Assembly: GCA_037176845.1 (NCBI GenBank)
Contig: JAYKXP010000303.1
Location: forward strand, 1-31,952
From: Paramarasmius palmivorus
Taxonomy: Eukaryota > Basidiomycota > Agaricomycetes > Agaricales > Marasmiaceae
Length of the DNA: 31,952 nt
Reading direction: 5' to 3'
Shown: one piece after another, positions 1-10,661 of the stretch
How the letters are laid out: the number at the start of each line of letters is the position of its first letter
Position numbering within the stretch: position 1 is the stretch's first letter
Notes under the pieces: model-generated
What the model saw: the letters and a program-made list of their open reading frames with translations, nothing else
Told to the model about the DNA's origin: nothing
The model's database searches: none
Translations under genes and position numbers: made by a program

Positions 1-14
1 CGGGTGACTAGTGA

Positions 15-350
15 GGGGAAAATCGTCCGCGCACAAAACACTCACGACAGTGGCGTGCAACAATTGTTGAGATTGATGCGAATGCGACTCGGAGGTCCCC
101 GCTAGGCAATGGCACTTCAAGTGATACGCAATTCAAGGATTTACTTATGCTACGGGCAATACAACAAATCAATAACTTGCAACGAGGACTTACAATATGC
201 ACCGACGCTTCCTCAGTCTTTGGCCCTTTGAACCTCACCTTCCGACATGCCCGAATGGCAGTATCAAACCGGTTGGGCGTCAATAGCACCACGGGCAAAG
301 CGGATCCGATCAAGCTGTATCCGGATGGAATCTTAGTACGAGTCATGTAA
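15..350 (+). CDS. Possible 3' end of an unrecognised gene at the left edge
   Basis: An open frame of about 111 codons runs to a TAA at 348-350. The first in-frame Met is at 147, well inside it, so if real this is an exon whose start lies upstream or off the window. The translation is compositionally normal, with stretches such as RQWRATIVEIDANATRR and TICTDASSVFGPLNLTF, but I do not recognise a family. The antisense strand is also open over 8-358, so openness alone proves little. No transmembrane segment or motif is visible. It may equally be a transposon remnant or chance. Confidence 0.25.
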   Translation, partial: GENRPRTKHSRQWRATIVEIDANATRRSPLGNGTSSDTQFKDLLMLRAIQQINNLQRGLTICTDASSVFGPLNLTFRHARMAVSNRLGVNSTTGKADPIKLYPDGILVRVM

Positions 351-743
351 CTCCACAAGGAAAGTCAAGAGTTAGGTCACAAAACCGAGAACTGCACCTT
401 CATTATCGAAACCTCATTCCAAAACGATGCATTCCGCAGCTGATACGCGGTGGCGAGAATTCGCGTACCAAATAGACGCCATAGCGAGGCTTCCGTCGAT
501 GGCGGGGCTAAAAACCTTTTTTGAATTATGCAACCATCCGCAAGTGACGTATCGTAGCTTCCCGATCTTTCCCACCAGATAATGTCGTAGTTATCACAGT
601 GTTAATGGAAACAACGGAAAGTCCTAGGCATCCGCCTACATATCCTCTTCCATCTCATTCCTGACGCAAAATATGAGCAAACGATCCAATAATACTTTGG
701 CTCTCTCTCCCAAGCATTGGCATCGAACGTCGGGGGCACGCAC
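351..743. other. Intergenic, nothing recognised
   Basis: No open frame with protein-like composition, RNA gene or repeat was found here. It includes the region downstream of the kinase-like gene on the minus strand. Confidence 0.4.
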
Positions 744-2564
744 TCATCGCATGCATGAGGAATCAGGCCATGATAAAAAGGGTAAATCGGCTTCATAATC
801 AGCTGAGATTCGCTCGAAAGTTATTTCTGCTCTATCTTCAGGCGTGCTAAAATCCGAATCAGTAACGAGCTCGAGAGTATGCACCTATTGGAGGTCAGTA
901 CGTCTGCCATCACGGATGAAAATATTAAATACTCACAACAATCCACCAGCTCATCCTCTCCGATCCAAGCTAGATCAACAATCTCGGGTGCCTCGACCAA
1001 CACACGAATTCGCAAAAACATTCCAAGACCACCACAGGCAGCAAGTCTTAGCGAAGCCGAAATCCTTCCAACGGCATATCCCGAACCCGGGGGTTAAAAA
1101 ACAAAAAAAAAAAAAAAAATCCCCAACGTGAACCTAGAATCAGTGAATCAAACCACTTTGTTACAATCCCAAACCCCAAACATACCTCACCGACCCATCA
1201 TACATTACAACCGCACTCTGCAGCGCGTCCGGTAAGAACGACCCACTTTCCCTAAACCCATAATACCATCTCTCCGCATACGGATATCGAGCAAGAAAAA
1301 AAAAAAAAAAGGGGGGGGGGGGGGGTAGGGAAAAAAAAAAAGGGTAAAAAATAAAAAAATAAAAAACATCTTCCTCGAGGTTCGATGATAAACCGTACCA
1401 GGCAAATACGCTAACATCCATCCATATCCAGAGTCCCTTTCCAATCCCAAGGAAATCTTTACCGACCAACGGATTGCTTGGATGATATCAGTCACCTCGA
1501 GCTGTGCGTTGAGGTATTCGAAAAGAACATTGATGTCGCTAAATGCCTGCAGAGCGAGCGAAGGAGTTCCGAGTCGATCGATATCCTCGGATACATGGCC
1601 TTGAAGATTAATTAATACGTGATCGGTAGACTGAGGCTCTGAATCCTGGATAAAAGGTCCTTTGCGTAGGAAACCCGAATGTGGGTCAAGCCAAAGCTCC
1701 CGAGGTGACTAGACCATGTATTCGATTCGTCAACTTTCCTGAACCTTCAGGCTGGACAACATACCAATTGATGATCCAATTCTTGTACTCCAACCGCCTA
1801 GGAATTCAAAAAGTCGAACAGTAAGCTAGACAAGAACGAGCAGGAAAAAAAACCAGTTTGAAACCTACTCGATAAGAAAAATAAATATACAGCATCGTCG
1901 AAAACTTGTTTCGTTCCCAGATATGGGATATCGGTATAAGCGCTGCCCAGGGCCGGAAATGAGACAAGTTATCGATGCTAGATCAAGGGTCGACCTTGCT
2001 CACCATCATAAAACACCAGTGCAGGCAACGTGTTCAGGTTACTATACCCAAAGAGCTGAAGGGAGTTGCAGTCTCTGCCAGCAACCTACGATAAGTCCAC
2101 TATGACATTCGATATCCATCGCTACTCACTTTACAGTCGAAAATTCGTCAAGATCTAATTTGTATGCCTGTATAGATCCATGCAGGTGAGCGCCGAAAAA
2201 AACCGAATACCTCGAAAAATAACCCGACCTTTGCAGCATCACGACCACTATACCCCACATACATAAACTCTCTACTCTCATCTTCCCCACGAATATTCGC
2301 CGCACAAATCGTCCGCCTCGCGTTCAAGTTCATGCCCCGTCTCCACACATCAGTCTCTGCGATCTTGCGCTTGAGGTAGAGTTTTCCCGTTGGAACTTGC
2401 TGATACTGACGCGGACGGTGAGCATATGTGTTATCAGACTACTAATCAGTCCATGATACGTACCTCATCCAATATAGTCCGAGTCCGAATTCTCTTTTTC
2501 TCGTGGTGAGAGCATTGTACGATATTGACGTGCTGATCCCTCCCGACAGATGTAAAATTTCCAT
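744..2564 (-). CDS. Uncharacterised Agaricomycete protein with a degenerate protein-kinase-like region
   Basis: This is a multi-exon minus-strand gene of about nine exons. The start chosen is the ATG at 2564 (MEILHLSGG...), in the frame that continues through the first donor near 2457. Later exons read KLYLKRKIAETDVWRRGMNL and GEDESREFMYVGYSGRDAAK, then LQLFGYSNLNTLPALVFYDG, then ALIPISHIWERNKFSTMLY. A long exon follows around 1470-1713 (LWLDPHSGFLRKGPFI... VLFEYLNAQLEVTDIIQAI). C-terminal exons include ESGSFLPDALQSAVVMYDGS and GLGMFLRIRVLVEAPEIVDL, ending DSSCMR at the TGA at 744-746. From memory, this order matches a family of uncharacterised Agaricomycete proteins whose centre resembles the kinase stretch 'HPN..QLFG...LPALIFYD'. 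I see no VAIK/HRD/DFG set, so catalysis is unlikely. Two homopolymer tracts (near 1105 and 1293-1350) make the exon borders there uncertain. Function is unknown. Confidence 0.65.
1293..1369. repeat. Poly-A/poly-G homopolymer tract
   Basis: A run of A (about 16) passes directly into a run of G (about 15), then TAGGG, another A run and A/T-rich sequence. On the coding strand of the surrounding gene this reads as T/C runs, so it could be an intron polypyrimidine tract. No clean donor/acceptor pair gives the expected phase, however. A shorter A run of 17 lies near 1103-1119. Lengths of such runs are error-prone in assemblies. Confidence 0.7.
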
Positions 2565-2838
2565 CTTGGATAGCGAACCGGGAGCATCCTGCGAATGACA
2601 TGGAATCTGGATGATGGGAGTGCGGTGTAAGAAGCGGTCTGAGACTGAGCGCTGGGCGGAGGTATCACTTCTTACGGCATATGCCGACTGACTCGGGCTC
2701 ACTGAGAATGGTTTCGAGTGGCTGCAAAGAGTGAATTTATAACATAAATAAGAAGTATAGCTATAGATATTAAATATTGCGGACATGCTAATGGTCCTAA
2801 AAAACTAGTGGTTCAAGAAGAACTAGTAGCGTATACAC

Positions 2839-5034
2839 TCATTTAGACAGAGTGGTCACAAGAGCAGAGATCGGGGGACTGAAGAAGTACTCTCCTCCTC
2901 GCGAGACGACAAAATCTGATGCATTTTCATTGGTTTGACGGTCCAATTAAGCCATAACAGGATGGGCTCACCGGTATTCAACACGAAGGGTTTCGTAAAG
3001 TTGAGTGGATCAAGGCCAGTAACAGTGCGAGGCTGACCATTCAAAGCACCGATAATTGGGTCAAAACCCTGGAATGACATCTTCGGTTTAGTGATCCAGC
3101 TCAGAATTTGAAAAGGAGGGGGCTTACGACGCTAAGGACGAGGAAAGTGTTCCAGGTCAAGTTAGTGAATATCAGCTATAATTGTAAATGACTTACTCAG
3201 CTGAAAGAGTGACAGGGATTAGAAGGAATCAAGCGTCTTGAGAGAGAGAGGACTTACGGACACGACCGTCAAAGAATGGGAAACTGATATCAAATGAGAA
3301 TTAGCATAGTTCAGTTACTGTAGTCGTTGTCACCTACGGAGGGTTATTTGCCCATGACTTTTGAATGAAAGCGAACCCATTCCCGATAATAGATTGGTAG
3401 GAAACTATCGTTGCAATATTCAGATACTTGTAACCAGAGAATAATTCAAACATACCAAAAGCAAGTCCACGTTCGAGATCTGCAGAGTCACTGCTAGCTT
3501 GTGCGGAGGCCTCGGCGTCCGTGACTAGTAGAGAAAACGTCACCTAACGACAATACGACCATTCATTATTTGCGCACCTTCAGGCTGTAGTTATGTAATA
3601 TGTCAGTGCTGGTCTGTCAGCGCTAGGATAATAGTATAACGTACACCATACGGTATTCCAGCTCGAATGATGTGGTTCTGAGGTCGTATATTGATTGTAG
3701 CTCTTGGGTTCGTCTTTCTGACATGAGCAGCAAAAGGACAGAATGTCTGGTTAGTACTGATGTCAAAGCCAGCGTCCTCAGGGTGTTCATAAGTGAAGTC
3801 ATTATTCCTGTCCTGATCATTGGCAAGGTCTTTGTCATCGCGAAGTGGAGCAAGATCGATTGGAGCACCCTTTGACGGATAATGAGTGAAAATCATCGTC
3901 GGAATAAGGGAATAAAACCTACACTTTTCCACCTGCCAACCATCCTTGCACCAAACAAATCGGTATTTTCCTGAGCGCTAAGCCCGGGCACAGAGAGGGC
4001 GTTATCCGAAACGAACTTGTCGAACTCTGGAACACGCTGTTGAAGTTGACGGAACGCAAGGAAGGAGCCGCCCTTGGTCCAAGCAGGTCGAGAGTCTAAA
4101 AGGTCATCTCCTGCTTCCCCTGTGAGGATTATACCCGCTTGAATTGTTGTTTGCCCTGGACGTGGGCCATCTTCGAACCCTTGAACATGTGGTTGACTGA
4201 TACCGTCCATATACCCGAAATCTATACAACAGAGAGTCAGGGTTAAGGAAGTTGTTGCAATCAGACAGAAACCGACGTTCGTGGCCTTCCTCATTCCCTG
4301 GGCGTGCAGCTCCTTGTAAACGGTGTATCTCAGTGATCGAGTTACCGAGGATGCTCTGTATGTTGGCAAGCCCATCATTTACATTTGCTAGAGTGTCTGA
4401 CGCAATCAAAAACACTCCATGGACACTCTTGTCAGTGAAGCCCTGAACCCAACTATCTGTGCTAGCATCACCGAGCCCGGCAGCGTCGACGAATTGTCCT
4501 TGCGTAAAGTCCGAATCGCTCAAGTCATCTGAAACACCCAGTGCAGTGAGGCCAATCTGGGAGAATGCGATGTTAACGGCGGTAGTTGGCTGGATAGCCG
4601 TATCAAGCAATTGGGTAGTTGGGGTGATCAAGTCGTGAATGTCGGTACCGAGTTTAGATTTAAAAGTTGCAACATCTTGTATGCTGAAGAAGAAGAACAA
4701 CTCTTTGTTCTTCTTCATGCCAATTCTGTGAGCTGATATGTCAGCAACAATATGGAGGACGAAGGAAAGGACCTGCAGAATGTCGCCTTGGATGTCATCA
4801 AGGTTAAGCCCTTCACCTGTAGAAGCGACTCGAGCTTCACTTGCAGAAGGTAAATCGGGCTGAGGAGCAGGATCTGTAGAAGCAAGGTGAGCACTCTTCT
4901 ATGAGAAACGTTTTTAAGAGCAACATACCAATTAAGATGGAGGCCGCTCTCTTCTGCTTGATACGACTGGCAACAGAGACGGTAGAGTACTGGACGAGCA
5001 GTCCAATAGCGAGGGCAACGAATGGGAGCCTCAT
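2839..5034 (-). CDS. DyP-type (dye-decolourising) heme peroxidase, secreted
   Basis: Oxidises aromatic substrates and dyes with H2O2. The start at 5034 gives MRLPFVALAIGLLVQYSTVS, a clear signal peptide, followed by a KQKR site and a short Pro/Ser linker. The mature domain opens with the family hallmark NLDDIQGDIL and then GMKKNKELFFFF. The GxxDG heme motif is present (DFGYMDGISQP), as is the proximal His segment FAAHVRKTNPR and the distal Arg segment RAGIPYGPE. After it come LERGLAF/VSYQSIIGNGFAFIQKSWAN and a C-terminus ending RGGEYFFSPPISALVTTLSK, stop at 2839-2841. All junctions I traced keep frame with introns of 50-60 bases, for example 3541-3593, which joins ...IPYGPE to VTDAEAS. Total length is about 500 residues, normal for fungal DyPs. 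All expected catalytic residues are seen, so it is probably active. Role in lignin or dye oxidation is inferred. Confidence 0.93.
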
Positions 5035-7134
5035 CTGCAACGCGGTTGTGATAAGTGGTGCTGAGAGTGAAGCTGGGTGACTGGCTAAGGCACAAAGAAC
5101 CCACCTTATATAGGCGTGAGCAAGTGGTAATAATCCAAGAGCCGTTGTATCGGGATACTGGTTCAACGCGATACGGAAACGGCCAAAGACCAAGTACTCA
5201 CACCCACGCCGCTAGCCGTAGCATTGCCCCTCCCGCCGACGTAATCCAAGGTGTTGTCTGCCCGACGATTCCTAAGATGTCCATAAGTGATAAATGTCGA
5301 CACTGATACTATGAGCACGCACATTTTAGTTATAGTACAAGGCGGGAGGCAACTGACAGCCCAAGATGACTGGTTGTAATGTATCTTCAGTAGCATGAAC
5401 CAAAACGTACTGCCTTAACACGAACGCAGGACAATCCGACTCCACCGCTGGCAACTGCTGCATACTACGCAAATAGCAGACCAAAGGTAAATTTCGTGAT
5501 TCTTCCCTGTAAAAGCGTCATCACTCAGGTACCGGTCTAGAGAAAATAGGTAACCGAAGGGATGCCGATATTCAGCAAGTACCGAAATCATCAAAGATGT
5601 TGTACCGCCACCCGAATCCGAGAAACGAAAGTGAGGGAACATCCGTTGGCATCGGGAGACCGGTACACCCGTCAAAATATGCGTAAAAGCCAGAAAAATA
5701 GGTGCCTTTTCACCACTTTGGTGTGATAGAGAACTTTGACGTTCCGGCTGTTGCCAGCAATTTGTGGGCCAATTGAATACGAAAGTCTCTTGTTGGGGAT
5801 GGGGCAAGAAAAAGCGGGAGTTTGAAACCAGCAAGTGTTGTGTAGCAGATGGGTCCACGCGGCCCGATTTAGTAAGCCCAGTTCTACTGTCCTACAGCAC
5901 AATGCTCTGGCATTGAGTTAACAATAGCACTGACGTTTTCGACGTGTACTCATCTAATTGCCTAGTTAATATCTTCAACGCCTGAAGGAAAGGTCGCTTA
6001 CCCGAGTTTGTTTTAACCGTCAGAGCGAACCCCAGCATCTGCAAACCACGATGGTGAACCACAGCCCTGACTCAGATCATTCCCAGTTCCGTAGGATTCG
6101 TATCAACAAATCCATGCATTCACGCTATTACTGAAGATACAGCTTGTTGGAATGTATGACTCCGAAGAGTTGCGGTGTATACGTAGATGATTGTGTAGAT
6201 GACTGTCAAGTGTGCGTCGGGAACGTAGGTGCCTGGAATCGGGTCACTACAGGATCAGCGACGTGGTCGAAATGAAGATCCTTGGCTACGACGGAATAAA
6301 TGAGCGTCCCGCGATGCCAGTAGGAACATGAATAACACCTTTAAAGTCTAGGACTGCGGAGAATCATCGGATTGTTCCCAAGGATCCGTTAGCGATTTGT
6401 GTGTCTGGGGAGCTGGCTGAATGAATAAGAGATGAGGGATAGTCTAGCGTAGGAGCAGATGAGTGAGAAAAGCATCTCGCACACGGGCTGCCTTCCCTGG
6501 CCCCAACAGAAGTGCTAAGCTGGAAGCGCTATGGTCATCATAAGCAGGGAGCCAGATCTTGGGGTGAATTGTGTGTTGGCTTTACGGCGTAAAGAGCCCG
6601 TAGATGAAGAGATATTCTTGAATCCTGTATATTAGAATGTTACCCAGTTGAATTTGACATAGCTGAATGTAGAGAGGGTTGAAAACGAACCAAGCCTTCC
6701 CGCCCTTTCTTAGCCTGCAAAATACCCATCACATCACCGTGCTCTGATGTTCCCTCGTCGTCGTTTCTAACAAATTTGTGTGCTATATTTGAAGCAATCA
6801 GCGAGGATATTCCAGGCTTCAGGGAGAAGACGAACAGCATACGTCGCTGAATTGGCATCCATGAGACCAAGTTTCTGGCATCAACACTACCAACTTCAAG
6901 TGACTAAATTTTTTAGGCCTTGCTATTGAATTTCGGGGTAGAGATTATTGGTTTGGATGCTGAAAGTCGTTTTGAAGATGTGTTGAGAGAATCGTGATGG
7001 TGGTGTCAAGGCAAGAGACGCGGCTCAGCTCAATCCCGAAACAAAACCTCCGGGCTGCTGCCCGCTGGGACTTAGAAATACAAGAATTTAATACTAGCCC
7101 ACAGTACATAAATAAGTACACCAATAAAACACAT
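5035..7134. other. Long intergenic region without a supportable gene
   Basis: Two overlapping minus-strand frames (5415-5858 and 5672-5902) and one at 6640-6870 are open. None has a recognisable family, consistent splice borders or a stable frame. The first 200-300 bases upstream of 5034 would hold the DyP promoter. No RNA gene, long repeat or terminal inverted repeat was noticed. Confidence 0.4.
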
Positions 7135-8182
7135 CTAGTGAATACCCTCAGTATATACCTTCTTCCAAGACGGTTGTTCCGCCCAAGTCTTCCAATACTT
7201 CACCACCTTTTCGGGCAATTTCTTCCCATATGCCTTCTCAAACGCCTCCAGACCTTCCTCTGTCTGCTTTGCACCCAACGTAGCCGCAATCCTCGCTAAC
7301 CAGGCTCCAAGATGGAAATCATCTTCCCCAGGCTGATCACCTCCAACAAAGCCGCTCTCGGGGAGGTACCTGGGGAGCTCTTGGTTGACAAAAGTAGCGA
7401 TAGTATCGTAATGATTTTGCGATTGCTTGAAGAAGCCTTCTTTGGCGGCGGCGGGGGCTTCACCCTTGTAGATACCAAGTAACCCGCCATTGGCAGCGAG
7501 CTTGGATTCAAAGAAGGATTTGAAAGCTGTGGCTTCAGGTGTGGATGAGAATTTGTTGAGGGCTTCTTGGCCTATGTGAGGGGCATTTAGGGTAAGCAAC
7601 AGAACGACTCTGAATGAGGAGCGTCACGTACGGCCAGCCAGAAACGCGGTCACCATCCCAGCACCTTTTGCCTTCAACTCTTCTTCGTTACGTGACAACA
7701 AGAATGCGAAGTTTGGGTCGAGGCGGTCTTCGTGGATAATATCGATAAGCTTCGTGCCCTTCTTGACAGGTCGGGAAGCGTTTTCGACAAGGTATGCAAT
7801 GACATCTTTTGTGCTTGTATATGCCTTGCCGTTAGCTTCCAGAGTGGGTAGAGTGGCATTGGGGTTCTTTCAGTTGCGTCAGCATCATCAATCGACAAGG
7901 CGTGTAGATATGAGACGTACAAGCTTTATGAAGGTTGGGTTGAAGTTCTCTCCTTGCAAGAGATTGATAACCTTTGTGTCGATAGAGCCCTCGGGATACA
8001 GCTCGGCACTGGAGATATGTTAGTCGGTAGTTTGGATGAGAGCGAGACGCTTGCTCACACAGCGAGTTCAGGAGCTATGGGAATGCCCCGTATCAGCATC
8101 CAACCATTCACAAAGGGAATTTCTGAAACTCACCTGCTGCCCACACCGAGCCACCGAAAGTGTACAAAACGGGTTTAGACAT
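7135..8182 (-). CDS. Glutathione S-transferase
   Basis: A cytosolic GST that conjugates glutathione to electrophiles. The start is the ATG at 8182 (MSKPVLYTFGGSVWAA). Short exons then give APELAVAELYPEGSIDTK and INLLQGENFNPTFIKL. The next exon opens with NPNATLPTLEANGKAYTST, the thioredoxin-fold region with the cis-Pro and substrate loop. The all-helical C-terminal domain follows (KFSSTPEATAFKSFFESKLA ... LPESGFVGGDQPGEDDFHLG), ending VYTEGIH at the TAG at 7135-7137. Length is about 255 residues, with four introns of about 50-60 bases. The class is uncertain; the layout is like fungal GSTs related to the EF1B-gamma or Ure2p groups. I cannot name a catalytic Ser/Tyr/Cys with confidence. An antioxidant or xenobiotic role next to a peroxidase is plausible but inferred. 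Confidence 0.88.
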
Positions 8183-8467
8183 TAGAGAATGGGCTATATC
8201 TGAGATCTGAGAGGTCAAGTAAGAGTTAGGACGAACTGTAAAGGGATGAGGAAGTGAAGCGATAACATACCGCTATATATACATATCCGGTGAGACATTG
8301 CGTTTATCCGGTGAATCACGGAGACGTGGTTGGTTGTGGTCAGCTTTGAATCAGCTAGCGCGATGGATTTGCGATGGATTGCTCAGCGTCAGGGGCCAGT
8401 CGGGTGTTTTGGGTAAAAATTTCAAAGCAGTCACGTGTCAAGTCCACGGGGTCGCTTACTCTGTACT

Positions 8468-9662
8468 TCAGCCGACTTGCACTCTGTTCAGTTCGGCTAC
8501 CAGATCCTCCACCGCATCCAGAGGAAACCCCTGGATGCACAAAATGTATTAGTGAGTGTCACAAGATACTAGTATATCAGGCTAGTCAACCTGCTCACCT
8601 GCAACCAATTGTGTGCTTGTAAGACAGTCTCCTCTGGTAGGCCATATGTAGAGTTCATTTTCGTACGCCGAAGGATGCGCCCAAAAAGAGGTAAAAGGTC
8701 GACCTCCGGGCCACAGCGGCGTAGAAGAGAAGGTTCCCCAAAGCACAGTAAAGGATACCATAACGCTATTCCGTAGTCACCTGGAAGGTTGGTATCGATA
8801 GATTGCATCAAGTCGGTAGCAATACGGACATAGCACGCATGCAACCTCGCGCGAGAGGAGTTTCCTACACTCTCGGAAAGTGAATGTTGATCGAAAGACT
8901 GCAAAACGTAATCCGTGGAGGCTCCGTGGGTGAGGAAGTGAATTACTCACATTCAACCATACAATCGCCCGTTTCAGATCGTTGGTTCCGCGTATGTGCT
9001 TCGCAATGTCCAGGAAAAAAGATAACATTTCCTCCTGAGGACCCCAGTACTTCAGCAGCCCAGTCAAGACAAATGATAGGTCATTCTTGGTAGTAGCCTC
9101 TAGCTCCGTGTACAGTTTGATGATCTCTATGGTTGCAACATGGAGCTGTAAATGGTAAACTCCATTCTTGCACAGGAACGATATCGAATTCGGGTAAAAG
9201 GAATCGCAAGTGCAATGTCTCCCTACACCAACAACACGTAGGTCGGTGAATATGTTTCTGTGCAACCGCACATTGTGCCATAAGTGAGATACTGAATCTA
9301 TGAGATGCTCGGGTAGTGCATCGTCTGGGAAAACCATGGCTTGGAAGATCTGGAATGCTATAACTGTTGAAAGATCGTCGAGAAAAGTAGCTGGTAAAGG
9401 AATATCTGCATTGGATGTTCTCATTTCGAAGGTCGTACCGCGGGTGAACCATCGCATGATTGCCTCTTGTCCAGCTGAGTGAGTCTTCAATGTATAGAAT
9501 TAGGTTCTATAACGTCAAGAATTTCAAACAAACAGACCTCCAGCCATGTAGTTATGGTGTCAAAGCCACGAAACGGATCCGAAAGTGATGACTGGTTGCC
9601 ACTGCGTATCGAAGCCTTGAGAGTAAGATCGAGAAGTTTATCAAGATTGAGATTCTCTATAG
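8468..9662 (-). pseudogene. Severed 3' part of the NACHT gene
   Basis: The frame enters from the left terminal inverted repeat of the element at 9663-10700 with no usable ATG of its own; an in-frame TGA lies 20-odd bases further inside the element. It reads IENLNLDKLLDLTLKASIRS, then through an intron at about 9483-9532 to HSAGQEAIMRWFTRGTTFEM. A long exon (9482-8945) and two further introns (about 8895-8944 and 8530-8608) follow. The last exon is GFPLDAVEDLVAELNRVQVG, stop at 8468-8470. All splice junctions conserve frame, so the sequence is well preserved. I recognise no domain; it is mostly helical-looking. Strand, position and exact frame fit make it the C-terminal half of the NACHT protein. 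The alternative is an independent hypothetical gene that lost its 5' end. Confidence 0.6.
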
Positions 9663-9845
9663 CATCACACAAAATGTCAAGTGGAGATCACCAGTTACAG
9701 GTGGATATACCTGGTGAAACCTGTCATTGCTAATTATGGTAAGTCATATCCTAGATAGGACCTTAGTTAAACTGGTCATAGCCAGTAATGAAGATCATGC
9801 CTTCCAATATCTTATAATCACCTGTTACCAGAAAGCCATAACATG

Positions 9846-9945
9846 GCAATAACTTTCCATAACTCGCTATGACAGGTTACCGTAAAGTTATAACCTGGTG
9901 ATAACTTTCCCTAATCTGTTATAGCCAGTTACCTGACATTATTTC
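9846..9945. repeat. Subterminal tandem repeat of about 52 bp in the element
   Basis: Two diverged copies can be lined up: one starting near ATAACTTTCCATAACTCGCT and one about 52 bases later starting ATAACTTTCCCTAATCTGTT. Each runs into a block of the type TATgaCAGGTTACC / TATagCCAGTTACC. Similar GTTATAAC-type words recur on the right side of the same element. Such subterminal repeats usually serve as transposase-binding sites in DNA transposons; that role is inferred. Confidence 0.5.
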
Positions 9946-10102
9946 TTTGCTGCCGGAGTAGCTGTAAAAGCACAAATAATGCCAGTTGAATGACCTACAG
10001 TAGTGGAAGAACACAACTACGATTGTTGGAGGCTCAAGGATACATCTTGGGATATTGAGGAGACGAGGGTATATATTGTATTGAGTTTGTAGAATTATAA
10101 GT

Positions 10103-10187
10103 GATGCTTTGGCCCAGTGGTTAGTGCGCCGGACTTTTGGTCTACATTAGTAAGCCATTGAGGTCCGGAGTTCAATCCACTGCAATG
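10103..10187 (+). ncRNA. tRNA-like Pol III module (degenerate tRNA or SINE head) inside the element
   Basis: A perfect A-box (TGGCCCAGTGG, 10110-10120, consensus TRGYNNANNNG) and B-box (GTTCAATCC, 10170-10178, consensus GWTCRANNC) are 50 bases apart, a spacing expected for an intron-bearing tRNA. The part between (GCGCCGGACTTTTGG...) resembles an anticodon arm. The acceptor strands and T-stem do not pair properly, so a functional tRNA is unlikely. An A/T-rich tail follows (ATTTATTTACATATTTATT). It is either part of the element or a nested tRNA-derived SINE. Confidence 0.55.
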
Positions 10188-10661
10188 ACATTTATTTACA
10201 TATTTATTCTCTGTTAGATTTGTACCTTAGATTAGCTGTACGCAGATTAGATTAGGTGTCCGTAGAGCTTGTACGCATGTCAGAGTAAACCCGAGGCGTA
10301 ATCTAGTCAGCTACGAAAATAGTAAGATAAGAGTAAGAGGAAGGGTCGGGAAAGAGGGCTCAGATAGAAAGATCTTTTTTATATGCCGCTATTGTCCCCT
10401 CATGAGTTATGGTAGTTATGACTCCAGTAACCAGTAATATCATTAATAACTAGTAGTAACCTTGATAACCCATGCTCACCTACGATTACCCGGCATAATA
10501 CACTCTAACCGGTTATGACAATCAGGTAACGTGCTATACTCAATTAATGGGTTTATGACAGTTAACTGGGTGTCATTACGAGTAATAAAGCAACCCACCT
10601 CCATGATCACCCTCATAGCCAGGTATACCGGATAACGGGAGGTCATTCCAGGTGAGGTAGG

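Noticed and set aside
8..358. Minus-strand open frame of 116 codons at the left edge
   Set aside because: Antisense to an equally open plus-strand frame with more protein-like composition; no motif or start context.
5415..5902. Two overlapping minus-strand frames that could be a gene
   Set aside because: Different phases, no consistent splice sites, no recognisable domain; kept only as a note in the intergenic entry.
2839..8182. DyP and GST as a detoxification gene cluster
   Set aside because: They are 2 kb apart with unrelated neighbours; no shared regulatory motif was identified.
10103..10187. Functional tRNA gene in the TIR element
   Set aside because: A- and B-boxes are perfect but acceptor and T-stem strands do not pair, unlike the complete cloverleaf at 24477.
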